The notes under the pieces: generated by a model | What the model was told of the DNA's origin: nothing | The model's database searches: none | What the model saw: the letters and a program-made list of their open reading frames with translations, nothing else | Shown: piece by piece, positions 24,577-34,124 of the stretch | Layout: each line of letters opens with the position of its first letter | How positions within the stretch are numbered: position 1 is the first letter of the stretch | Translations under genes and position numbers: made by a program | Source: Halioglobus sp. | GTDB lineage: Bacteria; Pseudomonadota; Gammaproteobacteria; Pseudomonadales; Halieaceae | Reading direction: 5' to 3' | Assembly (NCBI GenBank): GCA_013214285.1 | Contig: JABSPW010000013.1 | Span: 1 to 39,425 of the forward strand | DNA length: 39,425 nucleotides

Positions 24577-26115
24577 TCAACAGTTCGGATGCAACAGAGG
24601 GGGCCGCCGCGGATCAACCGGCCGTTTGGTGTGTGCCTGGTAGCTAAAGTACGAGTCTGTCAGTCCAACCAGAAGTCGTGCCGGAAACGAGCGGTCGATA
24701 TAACCGGTGTCACGAAGCACCTCCGACAATAGATTACACATCTCCGCGTGGCGTCTCATAGCCTTTTTATAGCCCACCAGATTGCGCATTTCATAAGGAT
24801 CAGACTCAAGATCATAAAGCTGGGTCCAATGCTTATACTCCGGATACGTGATGAGCTTGTGAGTCGCCGTACGTATGGCAAGAATTGAAGGTGTCCTTGC
24901 GACATCAGGTGGCTTCCAGAATTCGTTTTCCTGCCAATACTCGTAGAGAAAAACATCTCGCCAAGCCACATGCTCTTTAACTAGCAAGGGCCGTAAACTA
25001 TTTCCCTGCATATCCATACCACTGTAAGCTACACCCGCGATATCCAGGATAGTCGGCGCGAGATCTATGTTCAAAACAAGTTCGTCTGAGACCGTCCCAG
25101 CCTTTACGGTATCAGGCAATCGCATCAGCAATGGCACGCGAATACTCTCTTCATAAGCAGAACGCTTGTCACCCAACTGATGTTCACCGAGGTAAAAGCC
25201 GTTGTCGCTGGTGAAAATGACCAGCGTTTTATCCTTTAATTGCAGCGCGTCCAGTGCATCGAGCAGGCGACCCACATTACGATCCATTCCGCTGACTGTC
25301 CTCAGTATGTCCATCCAGCGCGGCGGATTTCGGGGTTTGCGCGGAATACGCAGGGGAGCATACTCTTTCCAGGGCGCCGCAGCATACCAGTTTGGCGCCG
25401 GTTTAATCGCTTCCAGCGAATAACTGTTCGCATATTCAGGCATGGGCGTAAAAGGCTGATGCACGGCCTTGAAGCCAATCATCATAGCGAAAGGCTCATT
25501 GCGGTTTTCTTCAAAGAAATCTATCGCGAAATCGACACTCCGCGCGTCGACATAACCGGTAGTTTTCGTATCAAACCACGAGCCATTCACCTTAAAGGTG
25601 GTATCGTTGTAAAGGCCCTGCCCGCGGAATGTGGCGACATAATCGAATCCCGGACGCTCCCACTGTCTATCCCCGTGGTGCCACTTGCCGATGAAGGCCG
25701 TGGTATAACCCGCCGCCTGCAGCGTCGTAGCCCAGGTCTCACGCGGTGGGAAAGGCGTGGTGTTATCGATAGTACCGTTAGTATGATTGTACTGCCCGGT
25801 TAGAATAGCAGACCGGCTTGGTGAGCACAGGGACGTCGTGACAAAAGCATTACGAAAACGCATACCCTCTTGAGCCAATGCATCCAGATTAGGCGTTCGC
25901 AGAAAGGGAAATCGCGCGTCCACATCTTGCTCTCGCTGCACGACGCCCAGCTCATCCCAACGCTGATCGTCGCTAACAATCAGAAGAATATTCGTCCATT
26001 CCTGCTCATCAGAATAAGCAAGCGATGAAATAATACACAACAGACATAACAGAAAAACCGCAAGCCACGCTTTATGCGGGCCATCTCCTATCGCCGGCGA
26101 ATCGAAAAATGTCAC
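24577..26115 (-). CDS. Type I (formylglycine) sulfatase, exported
   Basis: 512 residues, GTG start at 26115 with AGAGG 10 bases upstream. A hydrophobic signal segment lies at residues 17-34. The active-site sequence CSPSRSAILTG has Cys97, the residue converted to formylglycine. Metal ligands are Asp49-Asp50 (IVSDDQRWD) and the TSDNGFYLGEHQLGDK segment. GKWHHGD and an LYDLESDPYEMRNL tail complete the family pattern. It would remove sulfate from sulfated glycans or other sulfate esters in the periplasm. No formylglycine-generating enzyme or sulfatase maturase is in the window, so maturation depends on a gene elsewhere. Confidence 0.93.
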   Translation of the reverse strand: MTFFDSPAIGDGPHKAWLAVFLLCLLCIISSLAYSDEQEWTNILLIVSDDQRWDELGVVQREQDVDARFPFLRTPNLDALAQEGMRFRNAFVTTSLCSPSRSAILTGQYNHTNGTIDNTTPFPPRETWATTLQAAGYTTAFIGKWHHGDRQWERPGFDYVATFRGQGLYNDTTFKVNGSWFDTKTTGYVDARSVDFAIDFFEENRNEPFAMMIGFKAVHQPFTPMPEYANSYSLEAIKPAPNWYAAAPWKEYAPLRIPRKPRNPPRWMDILRTVSGMDRNVGRLLDALDALQLKDKTLVIFTSDNGFYLGEHQLGDKRSAYEESIRVPLLMRLPDTVKAGTVSDELVLNIDLAPTILDIAGVAYSGMDMQGNSLRPLLVKEHVAWRDVFLYEYWQENEFWKPPDVARTPSILAIRTATHKLITYPEYKHWTQLYDLESDPYEMRNLVGYKKAMRRHAEMCNLLSEVLRDTGYIDRSFPARLLVGLTDSYFSYQAHTKRPVDPRRPPLLHPNC

Positions 26116-26330
26116 CTGCGCCGTACCTCTAATTCAAACCTTTTCATCAGACATGTATCCACGGCACTAATCTCTGGAATCATCTTAGCGACACTATCCG
26201 GGATCATCCGTCTTACCCATACAGAACCGTGTCCGCTGACTTTTTCTTGCTATCCTTTTACCTGAATTTTAATTCTATACTAGGGAACCGCGAAGCAAAA
26301 TCAACGTTAACCACTCTCGGCGAATATACT

Positions 26331-26681
26331 ATGAGCGCACCAAGGATTTTTTATATGGTTCTGACCGCAGCTGGCCTAGTGGCTCCCTAGTATTTCAACA
26401 TCCACTTTATGTAGCAAAGTGGAGGCGGCTTCGATGTTTCACAATTCATAGCGGCAGCAGCTAGCTCATTCGCCGCCCAGTCCCTCAGCTGGGATCTCTC
26501 CATTGCCTGTATTGCGGGTTCGTCTTGGATTTACTTCAAATAAAAAAGGCTGGGATTGAAATTGTTCTGGCTTTCCGTCGTGCTCACGTTTGCAGTCGCC
26601 TATGCTGTTGCTTTTCCTCTGTTACGATTTGTACGCCAGGGTAAACTGGAAGCTATGCCCGTCGCGGCGTCTAGCGCATGA
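26331..26681 (+). pseudogene. DUF2834 membrane protein with three in-frame stop codons
   Basis: From ATG 26331 one single frame encodes a DUF2834-type small membrane protein of ~116 codons: RIFYMVLTAAGLVAP, YFNIHFM, GGGFDVSQFIAA, SFAAQSLSWDLSIACIAGSS, and the last helix FWLSVVLTFAVAYAVAFPLL. The frame is interrupted by TAG at 26388, TAG at 26412 and TAA at 26541, with no frameshift. The family normally has three membrane helices and a D-L-x-I-x-C/A core, both visible here. In relatives the first stop position is usually an aromatic residue. This looks like a recent loss by point mutation. Readthrough is unlikely because two different stop types are involved. Confidence 0.8.
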
Positions 26682-27060
26682 CAGATAAGTACGGTCCACT
26701 GCGGCGTGATTGTAATGCGTGCCGAGCTGCACAGTCCGATCATGCTGCGAGGCTGCGACAGCCACTATACTTGCAAGTGAGATGCGGAGGGGATAACTCG
26801 GCAGATGGCTACGGGTTCAGCTGATGGCAATATTGTTTGCGTTACCTGCGGCGACAGAGATTAACGTTAAGCGAGGTCACTCCAGGCGAATGATCTGCAC
26901 AACGTTAATGTGATAAGCCCGACCTGTTAATATAATTCAGCGTCAGCCTTTCAAGGAAAGGAAGGAGAGATTGACGTCACAAGGCCAGAGCGTGCAGCAT
27001 CATACCTAACGCTGCCAGATATCCATACGCAACACGAACCCGAAGAGAGGGTAACAGTCA
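26682..27060. other. Intergenic region ahead of the amidase
   Basis: 379 bases without a credible gene. It contains a perfect -10 hexamer and a short inverted repeat (annotated separately), and GAGAGGG eight to ten bases before ATG 27061. A good SD (AAGGAAGGAGAG, ~26956-26970) precedes a TTG whose frame stops after about 12 codons, which could be a tiny leader peptide or chance. Confidence 0.35.
26905..26961 (+). promoter_or_regulatory. Candidate promoter and operator-like hairpin upstream of the amidase
   Basis: TATAAT at 26931-26936 is a perfect -10 box; the -35 region is poor (TTAATG at 26905-26910 is 20 bases away). The perfect inverted repeat CCTTTC-aag-GAAAGG at 26947-26961 lies just past the expected start, where a repressor could block transcription. 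Weak evidence; the leader to the amidase ATG would be about 120 bases. Confidence 0.3.
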
Positions 27061-28500
27061 ATGAGCGGATTCAAAGAATACGACAACTATGATGGGCTAG
27101 GCCTGGCAGAACTCGTGCAAAACCGAGAGATCAGCGCGTTAGAGCTGCTGGAAGAAGCGATAGACCGCACAGAGCACGTCAATGGCGAGCTGAATGGGGT
27201 AGTCTGTAAGTTCTACGACAAAGCCCGTTCAGCCGCAGCCCGCGGCCCAGCTGAGGGGCCCTTCTGCGGCGTACCCTTTCTGCTCAAGGATCTTGACATG
27301 CAGATGAACGAGACGGTGTGCACAAACGGTAGCAGCTTGTGGCGCGACGCGATTGCACATGATGACAATACGCTGGTAAGACGCTACAAAGATGCTGGAC
27401 TGGTCATCTTTGGTAAGACAAACTCACCGGAGTTAGGTCTGAATCCGGTCACCGAGCCCACCGCTCACGGGCCTAGCCGCAACCCCTGGAACACGCGAAT
27501 AACCCCTGGCGGCTCCAGCGGGGGTTCCGCTGCCATGGTGGCAGCGGGCGTGTTGCCCATTGCCCATGCATCGGACGGCGGCGGGTCAATTCGCATCCCA
27601 GCCTCTTGCTGCGGCCTGGTGGGTCTAAAACCTTCTCGCGGGCGCATACCGCATGGCCCTGACAAGGGCGAGGGATGGGCCGGCCAGTCCACTAGCCACG
27701 TCGTCAGCCGCACGGTGCGTGACTGCGCAGCGATGCTAGATGCGACCGCCGGGCCAGAATGTGGCGAACCTTACAGCGCACCCCATTTCTCGGGTTCCTT
27801 TCTGGCCGCTTTAGACAACGCGCCACGCAGACTGCGCATCGCCTTCAGTCGTGAAAAATGGGGATTAGGCGAGTTTCAGCCGGATATAGTTGCTGCGCTT
27901 GATCAAAGCGTCACCCTGTTAAGTGAATTGGGCCATGAGGTCGAGGAAACGCGCCCTGAATTCGATGGCACCGCCGGGGCCTCCGCGCTGTTTACTGTGA
28001 TCTGCGTGTCCACTGCGCACAAGCTGCAATTACGTGCCGAGGAACTGGGGTGTTCGATAGACAACCTGGATGTTGAGGACGGCACCCGCATGACTGCGGA
28101 GAGAGGTCTGGCCATCACTGCCACCGACTACGCCAAGGCACTTCACTTTAATCATCAACTGGGTCGTATACTTGGCCGCTTCCACGAGCAGTACGATGTA
28201 TCCATAGCGCCAACACTCGCAAGCCCCCCCGTGCCTGTCGGCTATATCAGCGAGGCTTCTGCAGAACAGTACGGCGAGCGCATGTTCGGTTATATGGGCG
28301 ATACCCCTGTCTATAACCAGACCGGCCAACCTTCGATATCACTGCCACTGCACTGGAACGATGCCGGACTGCCCATCGGGATGATGTTCTCCGCGGCTTA
28401 CGGCAACGATGCGCTTGTGTTACAGCTGGCGAGACAACTAGAGCTGGCGGTTCCCTGGCACGACCGCCGTCCGCCCCTTTGGTCAGGTGACAAGCGCTGA
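27061..28500 (+). CDS. Amidase (amidase-signature family)
   Basis: 479 residues, ATG 27061 with GAGAGGG upstream. The full Ser-cisSer-Lys triad is visible: Lys76 in PFLLKDLD, the cis-Ser in [16 protein letters not shown] (152/153) and the nucleophile Ser176 in [11 protein letters not shown]. The Gly/Ser-rich signature is complete and the length is standard. These enzymes hydrolyse amides or aryl esters in the cytoplasm. Substrates range from fatty amides to nylon oligomers, so specificity is open. The C-terminal segment [12 protein letters not shown] is also typical. It converges with the carotenoid oxygenase gene, 77 bases apart. Confidence 0.93.
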   Translation: MSGFKEYDNYDGLGLAELVQNREISALELLEEAIDRTEHVNGELNGVVCKFYDKARSAAARGPAEGPFCGVPFLLKDLDMQMNETVCTNGSSLWRDAIAHDDNTLVRRYKDAGLVIFGKTNSPELGLNPVTEPTAHGPSRNPWNTRITPGGSSGGSAAMVAAGVLPIAHASDGGGSIRIPASCCGLVGLKPSRGRIPHGPDKGEGWAGQSTSHVVSRTVRDCAAMLDATAGPECGEPYSAPHFSGSFLAALDNAPRRLRIAFSREKWGLGEFQPDIVAALDQSVTLLSELGHEVEETRPEFDGTAGASALFTVICVSTAHKLQLRAEELGCSIDNLDVEDGTRMTAERGLAITATDYAKALHFNHQLGRILGRFHEQYDVSIAPTLASPPVPVGYISEASAEQYGERMFGYMGDTPVYNQTGQPSISLPLHWNDAGLPIGMMFSAAYGNDALVLQLARQLELAVPWHDRRPPLWSGDKR

Positions 28501-28577
28501 GTTCGCGGGGTTTGGCGCGATTTTGCACTTCGACCAGCCGATGGAATTTGAAGGCATATCCCGTTAGCTGAACCCAT

Positions 28578-30008
28578 TCAGAGCGGGCTCCAGCCGCCAT
28601 GAAAACCGTGAGGTATATGGTTTCTCAACCGAACGGTAGCAATAGGTTCGGAGAGTGAGTCAGCATCGAGTATCAACAATTCCGACTTTTGGGTATTGGC
28701 GTCGTATACAGCACTCAAAAGGTAGCCATCAGACTCAGGTGAATCAGGTTTCCTCGGCACGAATATGCCTTCAGAAACAAACCGACCGCAACCGGCATCG
28801 AAGACCTTTACCTCGCCATTAGAGAGATCGATACGCTGTAATGCATTGTAGAAGCCGGGCGTATCATTTTGACAGATACCCGCAGTATAAATATACCGTG
28901 ATGGACGCCCTGTCCGGCGCCAGTCCCACTGGGGAAATTCGCAGGGCAAGTCATTGGGCAGATTTTCCGGGGAGACTGCACCGGTTTGTATATTGAAACG
29001 GTAGCGTTGCATCTTCCCTGTCGCCGGGAAGGGTTGGTGGAAGATATCTCTGTATTGAGCTTTAGCTTCTTCGCCCTGCTGCTGATTGAGCTCTAGCACA
29101 TCTACAAACAATTCTCCTCTGTCCTCCCACGCATTAGAACAATGTGCAAAGGTGAAGGGATCTACCTCAAAGGTACGCACCAGGCTGAAATCCTCTAGTG
29201 CGACCACATATACTTTCATTCCAAGTTCAGGCTGGTATTCCATATTCTGATCAATCGTTTCACGCGCTAGCATGACATTCAGCGGGCGCTTGAAAGAAAC
29301 GGGCATCACCATAAGAATCAGAAAATTTTTCGTCATTGCGTTGTCATGACAAAAAGCCATTCTGTCCACCTTGACGCTGCCTCGTTTGGCCATCCTGCCA
29401 TCAGGCGCAACACGGAAAAGGTCCACTCTAGGGCCGGTCAGGCTGGCGGCCATACCAAAGTTAATGTAGTCGCCTGTATCCGGATGCACCTTGCCGTGTG
29501 CACTGTAGGTTTCACGCGGACGCAGCGCCCCGTCGAAGTCCTCTTCACCCATGGTCTGAAGGGTATCAAGGTCAAGTCGCCAGGGCCGTCCACCTTCAAA
29601 CAAAGCCAGCAATTTACCACCGTGGTAAACAACACTTGTATTGGCGCAGTTTGCTGGCAGGTGGAAGTTTTTGAAAAAGCCACCGGGGGCATTGTGCCCA
29701 TAACTGCGGTACACAACTTTTTGGGCAGCGCTTTCGTCCAGGTATTTCGGCGTCTTTACGAAACTGCAGCGATAGTGTACCTGACCATTCTCAATACGAA
29801 AGCTGCTAACTCCACCATCGCCATCGAACCAGTGCCCGAACGGCTGCCCCGCCAACTCATTGCGCGCAGGTCCGGCTCGTAAGAAAATACCCCGGATGCC
29901 GTCTGGGATTGTGCCATCTATTTCTCTGGCTGGAATAACGTAGGACATGTCGTCCTGCATGGTCCGGAACCCTGTGCAATGAGCTGTCAGTGGATTATCC
30001 CAGTTCAA
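28578..30008 (-). CDS. Carotenoid oxygenase (RPE65/CCD family)
   Basis: 476 residues. The start is TTG at 30008, supported by GAGGAG eight bases upstream and by the family's usual N-terminus (PLTAHCTGF before IPAREIDGTIPDGIRG). Seven-bladed-propeller iron site: His171 (YSAHGKVH), His221 (AFCHDNAM), His289 (FTFAHCSN) and His470 (PHGFHGGW). The signatures GPARNEL, GHWFDGDGGV and HPDTGDYINF are present. The family cleaves or isomerises double bonds in carotenoids, stilbenes and lignin-derived compounds with a non-haem Fe(II). No signal peptide, so cytoplasmic. A second, decayed and Tat-targeted member lies 2 kb upstream. Confidence 0.93.
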   Translation of the reverse strand: MNWDNPLTAHCTGFRTMQDDMSYVIPAREIDGTIPDGIRGIFLRAGPARNELAGQPFGHWFDGDGGVSSFRIENGQVHYRCSFVKTPKYLDESAAQKVVYRSYGHNAPGGFFKNFHLPANCANTSVVYHGGKLLALFEGGRPWRLDLDTLQTMGEEDFDGALRPRETYSAHGKVHPDTGDYINFGMAASLTGPRVDLFRVAPDGRMAKRGSVKVDRMAFCHDNAMTKNFLILMVMPVSFKRPLNVMLARETIDQNMEYQPELGMKVYVVALEDFSLVRTFEVDPFTFAHCSNAWEDRGELFVDVLELNQQQGEEAKAQYRDIFHQPFPATGKMQRYRFNIQTGAVSPENLPNDLPCEFPQWDWRRTGRPSRYIYTAGICQNDTPGFYNALQRIDLSNGEVKVFDAGCGRFVSEGIFVPRKPDSPESDGYLLSAVYDANTQKSELLILDADSLSEPIATVRLRNHIPHGFHGGWSPL

Positions 30009-30250
30009 CGCCTATCTCCTCTATCTAATGCAAACTCACTGTACTCGTAAACTGATTTTAGGCGCCAGTATTGCGCTACTCTCAGCCTTGAGAAGCTCAC
30101 GGTGCCGATAGTAGAGAACATCCTGGAATGTCTTCAGATGCACTCCAAAGTGCACGTACCGAGATAGGGGCACATAGCCTTATCTTCCCAGCAGACATTG
30201 CGAGCCCAAGAATCCGAAAACTTGCTGCTCTGAAGCACCCAATACGGGCG

Positions 30251-31003
30251 CTAACGGGTAAGACCTCGACCACCGTCAACCACCGTGACGTGGCCTGTAG
30301 TGAAGGCCGCATCACAAGCAAGATACGTCACCGCCGCGGCAACATCCTCAGGCTTACCCAAACGCTGCAAAGGCGTCCTCTTTATCGTCTCATCTCGCAT
30401 AGCAGTATCGTAGGATTCCTCATCTTCGGGCCAAAGAATAGCCCCTGGTGCGACACCGTTTACCCGGATACTTGGCGCCAGCTCCAACGCAAGGCTGCGG
30501 GTCAGCGATGCCAGTCCGGCTTTAGCAGCACAATAGGCATTGTAGTCGCGAAGAGGTGTTTCAACGTGGACATCCAGTAGGTTCACAACGCTGGCTTTTC
30601 CACATGACTGCAATCCAGGCAGTAGACCTTGGATGAGGAAATAAGGGCCTCGTAAGTTATCGTTCAGCATCTCATCAAATTGACGCTGGGTACACGTCTC
30701 AATTGGCGTGGGGGAGTACGAGGAGGCATTGTTAACCAGCAAGTCAATCGAACCATACTTTGTAATGATTTCTCTCGCCAGATCACTGACCTGCGCCACA
30801 TTACCAAGATCTGCTTGAAAGGTCGTGCAGGACCCTGCCCTGATCTCGCATAGTTTATCAGCCAAAGCACGAGCGCTACCTTGCGAGCTACGATAATGCA
30901 ACGCAATGTCAAACCCACGCCGATGAAGCTGCACAGCAATCACCTCGCCAATTCGCCTGGCTGCTCCCGTCACTACGGCAACACGACCCGTTTTCAATTC
31001 CAT
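30251..31003 (-). CDS. Pteridine-reductase-like SDR
   Basis: 250 residues, ATG 31003. It carries the pteridine reductase version of the SDR motifs: TGAARRIG instead of TGxxxGIG, HYRSSQGSA for NADPH preference, LVNNASSYSPTP, VVNLLDVH and PLRDYNAYCAAKAG (Tyr-x3-Lys), and the tail VNGVAPGAILWPE. PTR1/FolM-type enzymes reduce dihydrobiopterin, dihydromonapterin or folates in the cytoplasm. Length is normal. It is upstream of the carotenoid oxygenase on the same strand with a 242-base gap, so cotranscription is possible but unproven. Confidence 0.88.
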   Translation of the reverse strand: MELKTGRVAVVTGAARRIGEVIAVQLHRRGFDIALHYRSSQGSARALADKLCEIRAGSCTTFQADLGNVAQVSDLAREIITKYGSIDLLVNNASSYSPTPIETCTQRQFDEMLNDNLRGPYFLIQGLLPGLQSCGKASVVNLLDVHVETPLRDYNAYCAAKAGLASLTRSLALELAPSIRVNGVAPGAILWPEDEESYDTAMRDETIKRTPLQRLGKPEDVAAAVTYLACDAAFTTGHVTVVDGGRGLTR

Positions 31004-31133
31004 ACTGTCCCGTTAAGCAGACAAATAAAAGGGCATCCACCATACCATGTAATGCAAGCCGCCAGCGCTTACTTGCGGCTACACAGCGCGTTTGGCCTTC
31101 CATTTATGCCTGCTATGTCTTGCGAAGCGCCGC

Positions 31134-31962
31134 TCATGTCAGCGCAGAGTCGGGTAGCCAGACGCCGTGGAAACCAATCGGCACGCGCACCGGCAGCTGC
31201 ACGCGCGCAATCGGACCAGCAGACATATCTGTGGCATCAAACAAACAAAAAGCGCTGTTATCATTACCGCGACAAGTACGCCGGGTGGAAAAAGTCATGT
31301 GAGTGCTTCATCCAAAGCTTATCTTACCGCGCCGCGTCGACAACAACCTCGTCGCCCTGATCATAAGAATTCATAATATGGAATATGAAACAGCGCGGCA
31401 CATCAAACCATTTAACATCCTTGTTAGTGCCCTCGCGGGCATTACCCCGAATCGGCAGGGAGCATCATGATCCCACTTAAATGGCATCTCACTCCCGCTG
31501 ACCGCGCAACGCCAGGAGAATCTGACGGGCATCTCCATGAAAACGACATATTTTCTCGTAGCCGCAAAGTCATGGACCATGCTGGGGCCGGTCATGCTAA
31601 TAGGCTCGACCTGGAGCATGTTGCCGCTGGCATCGGCACGCATAGTAGCGATTGCGATACCATTTTGCCTGCCCATTCTCGATACGAACACCATGCACCA
31701 TGCCGTCGCCACCGAAAAAATGCTCCGCCACACCTGAGGACGCATTACTGCCGTTACGCACGTATAGCCCGCTTAGTTCGGCAGGAATGCTGCCCTCCAC
31801 CTTGAGGTCGGTCACAGTCACCTCATCTGTGACCGGCCTGAAATTACCCTCGTGCCAGAACTTAACCACGGGTGGTTCTTGGGTGCATCCCGTGGTCACA
31901 CTTGCGGTGGCCAGCCCAATGGCGCTCACTCCGGTGTACCCCAGAAATTGCCTGCGTTTCAT
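31134..31962 (-). pseudogene. Decayed Tat-exported carotenoid oxygenase
   Basis: It begins at ATG 31962 with GAGGAAAG upstream and a twin-arginine signal (MKRRQFLGYTGVSAIGLATA, then a Cys). The oxygenase N-terminal region follows: VEGSIPAELSGLYVRNGSN, FFGGDGMVHGVRIENGQ, KWYRNRY. The central part jumps to another frame: GNMLQVEPISMTGPSMVHDF, VVFMEMPVRFSW, FKWDHDAPCRFGVMP; then another: DVKWFDVPRCFIFHIMNSYD, GDEVVVDAAR and TAA. The true C-terminus reappears near 31240-31134: MSAGPIARVQLPVRVPIGFH and GVWLP. About 830 bases remain of a ~1450-base gene, so at least two internal deletions occurred as well as frameshifts. It cannot give a functional enzyme. Confidence 0.85.
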
Positions 31963-32347
31963 CGGTCTTTCCTCGCACCGCATGCTGATAGGCGTACTCC
32001 GCCGCAGTCTAGCGCACAGTGGCAAGACAGGCATCTCGAATGTCCTCCGTGCTGGAAGTGGCATATCTCAACCTCAGCGCTTACCCAACAGGACGCAGCT
32101 CCCTATACTGTTGGCGACGTTTTCCAACTGAGGATGGGACATGCATCCCTTCAGTGTGCTGCTTACATCGCCGCTCGACGGACGCTTTCGATATGCCGTG
32201 GCTAGACAGCGATGGCTTCACCGTGCATAAGTCAGGGAGTTACTCCTCCCTCAAACTGCACCAGGTGGAAGACGAACTAACGAATAGTGCGAGCAACCCG
32301 CTATGCGCATTCAGCCACCAACACTTACTTTATTGAAGGAGATTCCC
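31963..32347. other. Intergenic region, no gene recognised
   Basis: 385 bases between the decayed oxygenase and the SDR gene. Short plus-strand frames (for example the one containing MPWLDSDGFTVHKSGS near 32190) have no recognisable family. AAGGAG at 32336-32341 serves the GTG start at 32348. Confidence 0.35.
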
Positions 32348-33148
32348 GTGTCTATTCTTGACAAATTTAATCTGCGTGGTCAGGTAGCCGTTATCACCGG
32401 CGCTGGCAAGGGCATAGGTGCAGGCATCGCACGAGCGTTCGCAGAAGCGGGCGCCGACGTCGTCATTGGCGCCCGTACAGAGAACGATCTGCAAGCGGTG
32501 GCTGCTGATGTTGCCTCTCTGGGCCGACGCGCTGCAATTGTGCCGACCGATGTACTGGATTTCGATCAGCTACAGGCTCTCGCGGACCGCGCGATAGCAG
32601 AGTTTGGGCGCATCGATATACTGGTCAATAACGCCGGCGGATTTCCCCCAAAACCGGCACTGCAGACAACCCGTAAGGAGTTCGAAGGAGCGTTTCGCTT
32701 CAATGTGACCACTGCCTTTGAGCTATCGCGTATCTGCGCACCTCTGATGGTCGAATCGGCCGGTGCTGGCAACATTCTGAATATTTCCTCCATAGCCGGT
32801 CATAAGCCAACTCCATGCTTTGCTGCCTACGGCACCGCCAAAGGTGCGCTCTCCTTATTGACCCAGGAGCTCGCCCAAGAGTTCGCGCCAAAGATACGTG
32901 TCAACGCTATTGCCGTCGGCTCCACCAAGACCGATGCACTGAACACGGTACTCACACCTGAGGTCGAGCAGGTTATGGTGGATCTGACACCGATGGGTCG
33001 TCTGGGGGAAGTCGAAGACATCGCGTTGGGTGCGCTTTACCTGTGTTCACCGGCTGCCGCCTATGTAACCGGGGATGTCCTGGGTATCAACGGCGGCCTG
33101 GAGCGCCTTAATATGCAGATGCCTCGGGCCTGGGGGGGCATGGGATAG
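32348..33148 (+). CDS. Short-chain dehydrogenase/reductase
   Basis: 266 residues starting at GTG 32348, which has AAGGAG six bases upstream; the upstream ATG at 32303 lacks an SD and adds no conserved sequence. Classical SDR motifs: TGAGKGIG, NNAGGF, NISSIAG and Y-x3-K in AAYGTAKGAL, with INGG in the C-terminus. An ...GARTENDL segment after beta-2 suggests an NADP(H) or mixed cofactor. Probably a cytoplasmic alcohol/ketone oxidoreductase, of the type often found in bile-acid, steroid or terpenoid catabolism. The next gene begins 104 bases later on the same strand. Confidence 0.9.
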   Translation: MSILDKFNLRGQVAVITGAGKGIGAGIARAFAEAGADVVIGARTENDLQAVAADVASLGRRAAIVPTDVLDFDQLQALADRAIAEFGRIDILVNNAGGFPPKPALQTTRKEFEGAFRFNVTTAFELSRICAPLMVESAGAGNILNISSIAGHKPTPCFAAYGTAKGALSLLTQELAQEFAPKIRVNAIAVGSTKTDALNTVLTPEVEQVMVDLTPMGRLGEVEDIALGALYLCSPAAAYVTGDVLGINGGLERLNMQMPRAWGGMG

Positions 33149-33252
33149 GCGCGATTCGTTGCTGCAGTGACCGGATATTGGCCAGTATTGACCTCTCCTG
33201 CGCCGCCGATACCGCCCTACACTATACCTTCATTATTGAGGAGCATATCGCT

Positions 33253-34098
33253 ATGCCTGTCCTGTCCCACACCCCGCTTGATGTCCCAGTGCGGCCGCGG
33301 AATCGGGAATACGATGTCGCCCAAGCACTGGCGACAGACTGGTTCGACCAGCACGCCTTCAAAACGGCCTGGTTCAATGCGATGTCCATCACATTCCCCT
33401 TGGGCGAGAAGTTTTTCATCGACAGTGTCAGATATTACTTGGATCGCATAGACGACCCCAAGCTCAAGGCAGACATACGAGGCTTCTGTGGACAGGAAGG
33501 TTTCCACCGGCGCGAGCACCAACGCTACAATGAAACACTATGCAAAGCGCGAGGTTACGACCTTGACCGAATGGAGGCGAGGCTGGAATCTAACATCAAG
33601 CGCGCCTACCGCTTCCTCTCCCCGCTGGAGCGTCTTGCCGCGACGGCAGCGCTAGAACACATCACTGCCATTATGGCGGAGTCCGCCCTTAATGAAAACG
33701 ACCCGATGATCGACAGCGCGCCTGCTGCCATGCGTGCGCTCTGGCAGTGGCACGCAGCTGAAGAGCTTGAACATAAATCGGTCGCATTTGACGTCTACCG
33801 AGCAGTGGGTGGCTCGGAGAGGTTGCGCAAGCGCGCCATGCGTCAGGCCACGTTTTTCCTCATGGTGGACGTCATGATGGGCGTGCTGCACATGCTACGT
33901 AAAGATCGAAAATTGTGGAACCTGCGTCTATGGGCGCAGGGGTGGTCATTTTTGTTTGCTAAGCACGTCGGTATCCTGCGCAGAGTCTGGTCAGCATACA
34001 AGGAATACTACCGGAACGGCTTCCACCCTTGGCACCGAGATACCCGGCCCCTGCTTGCAGGGTGGCAAGATAACGAGGACAAGCGACTACTGGCATAG
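33253..34098 (+). CDS. Predicted metal-dependent hydrolase (COG3687/PF10118 type)
   Basis: 281 residues from ATG 33253 with GAGGAG nine bases upstream; the frame opens earlier without an SD. The protein is mostly helical, with di-iron/ferritin-like ligand sets: Glu52 (FPLGEKFF), Glu82 and His85/His89 (QEGFHRREHQRY), Glu135-His136 (ALEHITAIMAE) and the AAEELEHKS box at 168-175. This fits the family annotated as predicted metal-dependent hydrolases, whose reaction is not established; a di-iron oxygenase-like role is also possible. It follows the SDR on the same strand and may be in the same transcript. Confidence 0.85.
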   Translation: MPVLSHTPLDVPVRPRNREYDVAQALATDWFDQHAFKTAWFNAMSITFPLGEKFFIDSVRYYLDRIDDPKLKADIRGFCGQEGFHRREHQRYNETLCKARGYDLDRMEARLESNIKRAYRFLSPLERLAATAALEHITAIMAESALNENDPMIDSAPAAMRALWQWHAAEELEHKSVAFDVYRAVGGSERLRKRAMRQATFFLMVDVMMGVLHMLRKDRKLWNLRLWAQGWSFLFAKHVGILRRVWSAYKEYYRNGFHPWHRDTRPLLAGWQDNEDKRLLA

Positions 34099-34124
34099 GA
34101 CATCACCCCGCGGTCCATCGCGCG

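Noticed and set aside
26388..26543. Stop-codon readthrough or an expanded genetic code in the DUF2834 frame
   Set aside because: Both TAG and TAA occur in it, TAG and TAA end normal genes elsewhere in the window, and no suppressor tRNA is seen.
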